A stretch of DNA of 6,331 nt, from positions 1 through 6,331 of the forward strand of contig JAUPKT010000390.1 of NCBI GenBank assembly GCA_030837305.1, given 5' to 3'. Shown one piece after another: positions 5,356 to 6,331 of this stretch. The translations under genes and the position numbers were made by a program. The notes beneath the pieces were generated by a model, which was not told where the DNA came from, did no database searches, and saw only the letters and a list, made by a program, of their open reading frames with translations. The stretch comes from Thermodesulfobacteriota bacterium (GTDB taxonomy: Bacteria > Desulfobacterota > Desulfomonilia > Desulfomonilales > Desulfomonilaceae). Within the stretch, counting starts at the first letter, position 1, and the number at the start of each line of letters is the position of its first letter.

Positions 5356-6331
5356 CTACAACCCCATGAATTTGGCGGCGATACCCTTCATGATCTCATT
5401 GGTTCCGGCAAAGATTTGCATGACACGTATATCTCGCCAGGCACGGGCTATGGGATACTCTTCACAATAACCATAGCCGCCATGAAGCTGTAAACATCCG
5501 TCAGCCACACGCATGGCCATCTCTGTTGTCCAATACTTTGCCATGGATACGTCAATGACGATGTTTCTTCCTTCCATGTGATCTGCGACAAGTTTATCGA
5601 CAAACGTCCTTCCCAGTCTGGTCTCCATGGCCATTTCAACGAGCTTGAATTGAGAGTGCTGAAATTTTGAAATGGGTTTTCCGAACGCAGTGCGCTCCTG
5701 ACAATATTTGATGGTCTTTTCAAGAAGATACTCTGCAGCGGCCACGGCGGAGATACACACCATGATGCGTTCTTGCTGAAGTTTTTGCATCAGCATGAAA
5801 AAGCCGGCGCCCTTCTCGCCCAATCTGTTTCCCTTTGGTATCCTACAATCGTTGAAAAACAACTCGGCAGTGTCCTGGCTGTGCCATCCTATTTTTTTGA
5901 GGTTTCTCCCCTTCTCGAAACCAGGAGTGCCAGCTTCTACGAGATAAAGACTCAGGGCTCGGTGAGGCTCCGGCTCGTTTGGATCACGCGTGGCGAGTAC
6001 CAACAAATCACAATTAATTCCATTACTGATAAATGTTTTTTGGCCGTTAATGATGACATGATCCCCATCTTCTCGCGCCGACGTCCGCATAGCCGCCAAA
6101 TCACTGCCGGTGTTGGGTTCTGTCATGGCAACGGCTGTAATGATCTCTCCAGAAACACATCCGGGCAAATATTTACGTTTTTGTTCCTCCGAGCCATACG
6201 CCGTGATGTACGGCACGACAACATCACTGTGCAAAGGGGCGGCAAGACCGGCGTGACTCGTACGAATAAGCTCCTCGGACATGATGACTGAATAAAGAAA
6301 ATCTGCTCCCATGCCACCGTATTCTTCAGGA
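5356..6331 (-). CDS. Acyl-CoA dehydrogenase, N-terminus beyond the window
   Basis: This FAD flavoenzyme catalyses alpha,beta-dehydrogenation of acyl-CoA, passing electrons to electron-transfer flavoprotein. The frame runs off the right edge. The bases before the Met at 6312 encode PEEYGG, which continues as MGAD, the usual family N-terminal region, so that Met is internal and roughly 60 residues are missing. Numbering from it, AVAMTEPNTGSDLAAM (60-75) and QLHGGYGYCEEYPIARAWRD (275-294) are the two family signatures, and ERTAFGK (206-212) contacts FAD. The classical catalytic Glu of the YEGT motif is absent: the sequence reads FAGTNEIMK with Ala302. Instead Glu181 in QQERI sits where long-chain and isovaleryl-CoA dehydrogenases keep their base, and the mammalian long-chain enzyme likewise ends YGGTNEIMK. 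An active enzyme of long-chain or branched-chain type is inferred. It is followed 37 bases later by the acyl-CoA ligase, probably in one operon. Confidence 0.93.
   Translation of the reverse strand, partial: PEEYGGMGADFLYSVIMSEELIRTSHAGLAAPLHSDVVVPYITAYGSEEQKRKYLPGCVSGEIITAVAMTEPNTGSDLAAMRTSAREDGDHVIINGQKTFISNGINCDLLVLATRDPNEPEPHRALSLYLVEAGTPGFEKGRNLKKIGWHSQDTAELFFNDCRIPKGNRLGEKGAGFFMLMQKLQQERIMVCISAVAAAEYLLEKTIKYCQERTAFGKPISKFQHSQFKLVEMAMETRLGRTFVDKLVADHMEGRNIVIDVSMAKYWTTEMAMRVADGCLQLHGGYGYCEEYPIARAWRDIRVMQIFAGTNEIMKGIAAKFMGL

Overview
The window looks like chromosomal DNA from an anaerobic or syntrophic bacterium, most likely a deltaproteobacterium (Desulfobacterota). This is inferred from the gene types: an acyl-CoA dehydrogenase and acyl-CoA ligase pair, a B-type cysteine synthase and a divergent type I GAPDH. 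It is also inferred from the overall style of the proteins and a base composition that looks close to even. No rRNA, tRNA, CRISPR array, insertion sequence or phage gene was seen, and the taxonomic guess cannot be confirmed without database searches.

Layout, right to left on the minus strand. A fatty-acid block comes first: an acyl-CoA dehydrogenase whose N-terminus lies beyond the right edge (5356-6331), then a FadD-type acyl-CoA ligase (3618-5318). Next are a metallo-beta-lactamase-fold hydrolase (2733-3551) and a CysM-type cysteine synthase (1741-2649). These four genes are codirectional with gaps of 37, 66 and 83 bases, which fits one transcription unit, although the two last joints are loose. 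A small plus-strand gene (1299-1721) encodes an unrecognised, probably exported protein and ends only 19 bases from the end of cysM. Beyond it, on the minus strand again, is a type I glyceraldehyde-3-phosphate dehydrogenase (51-1061).

The GAPDH gene and the exported-protein gene diverge from a compact region (about 1096-1174) with two good sigma70-like promoters back to back. The GAPDH promoter is TTGACG-N17-TAGAAT and is followed by a strong ribosome binding site.

In function, the ligase would activate fatty acids to acyl-CoA and the dehydrogenase would perform the first beta-oxidation step. The hydrolase may act on a related thioester or on something unrelated. CysM makes cysteine, and GAPDH serves central carbon metabolism. 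I saw no clearly new multi-gene system. The points worth following are residue-level departures from family norms: GAPDH cofactor-loop and YDNEWGYS changes, a missing metal-ligand histidine in the hydrolase, a CxxC tail on CysM, and an LCAD-like relocated catalytic base in the dehydrogenase. The small exported protein is also worth a search.
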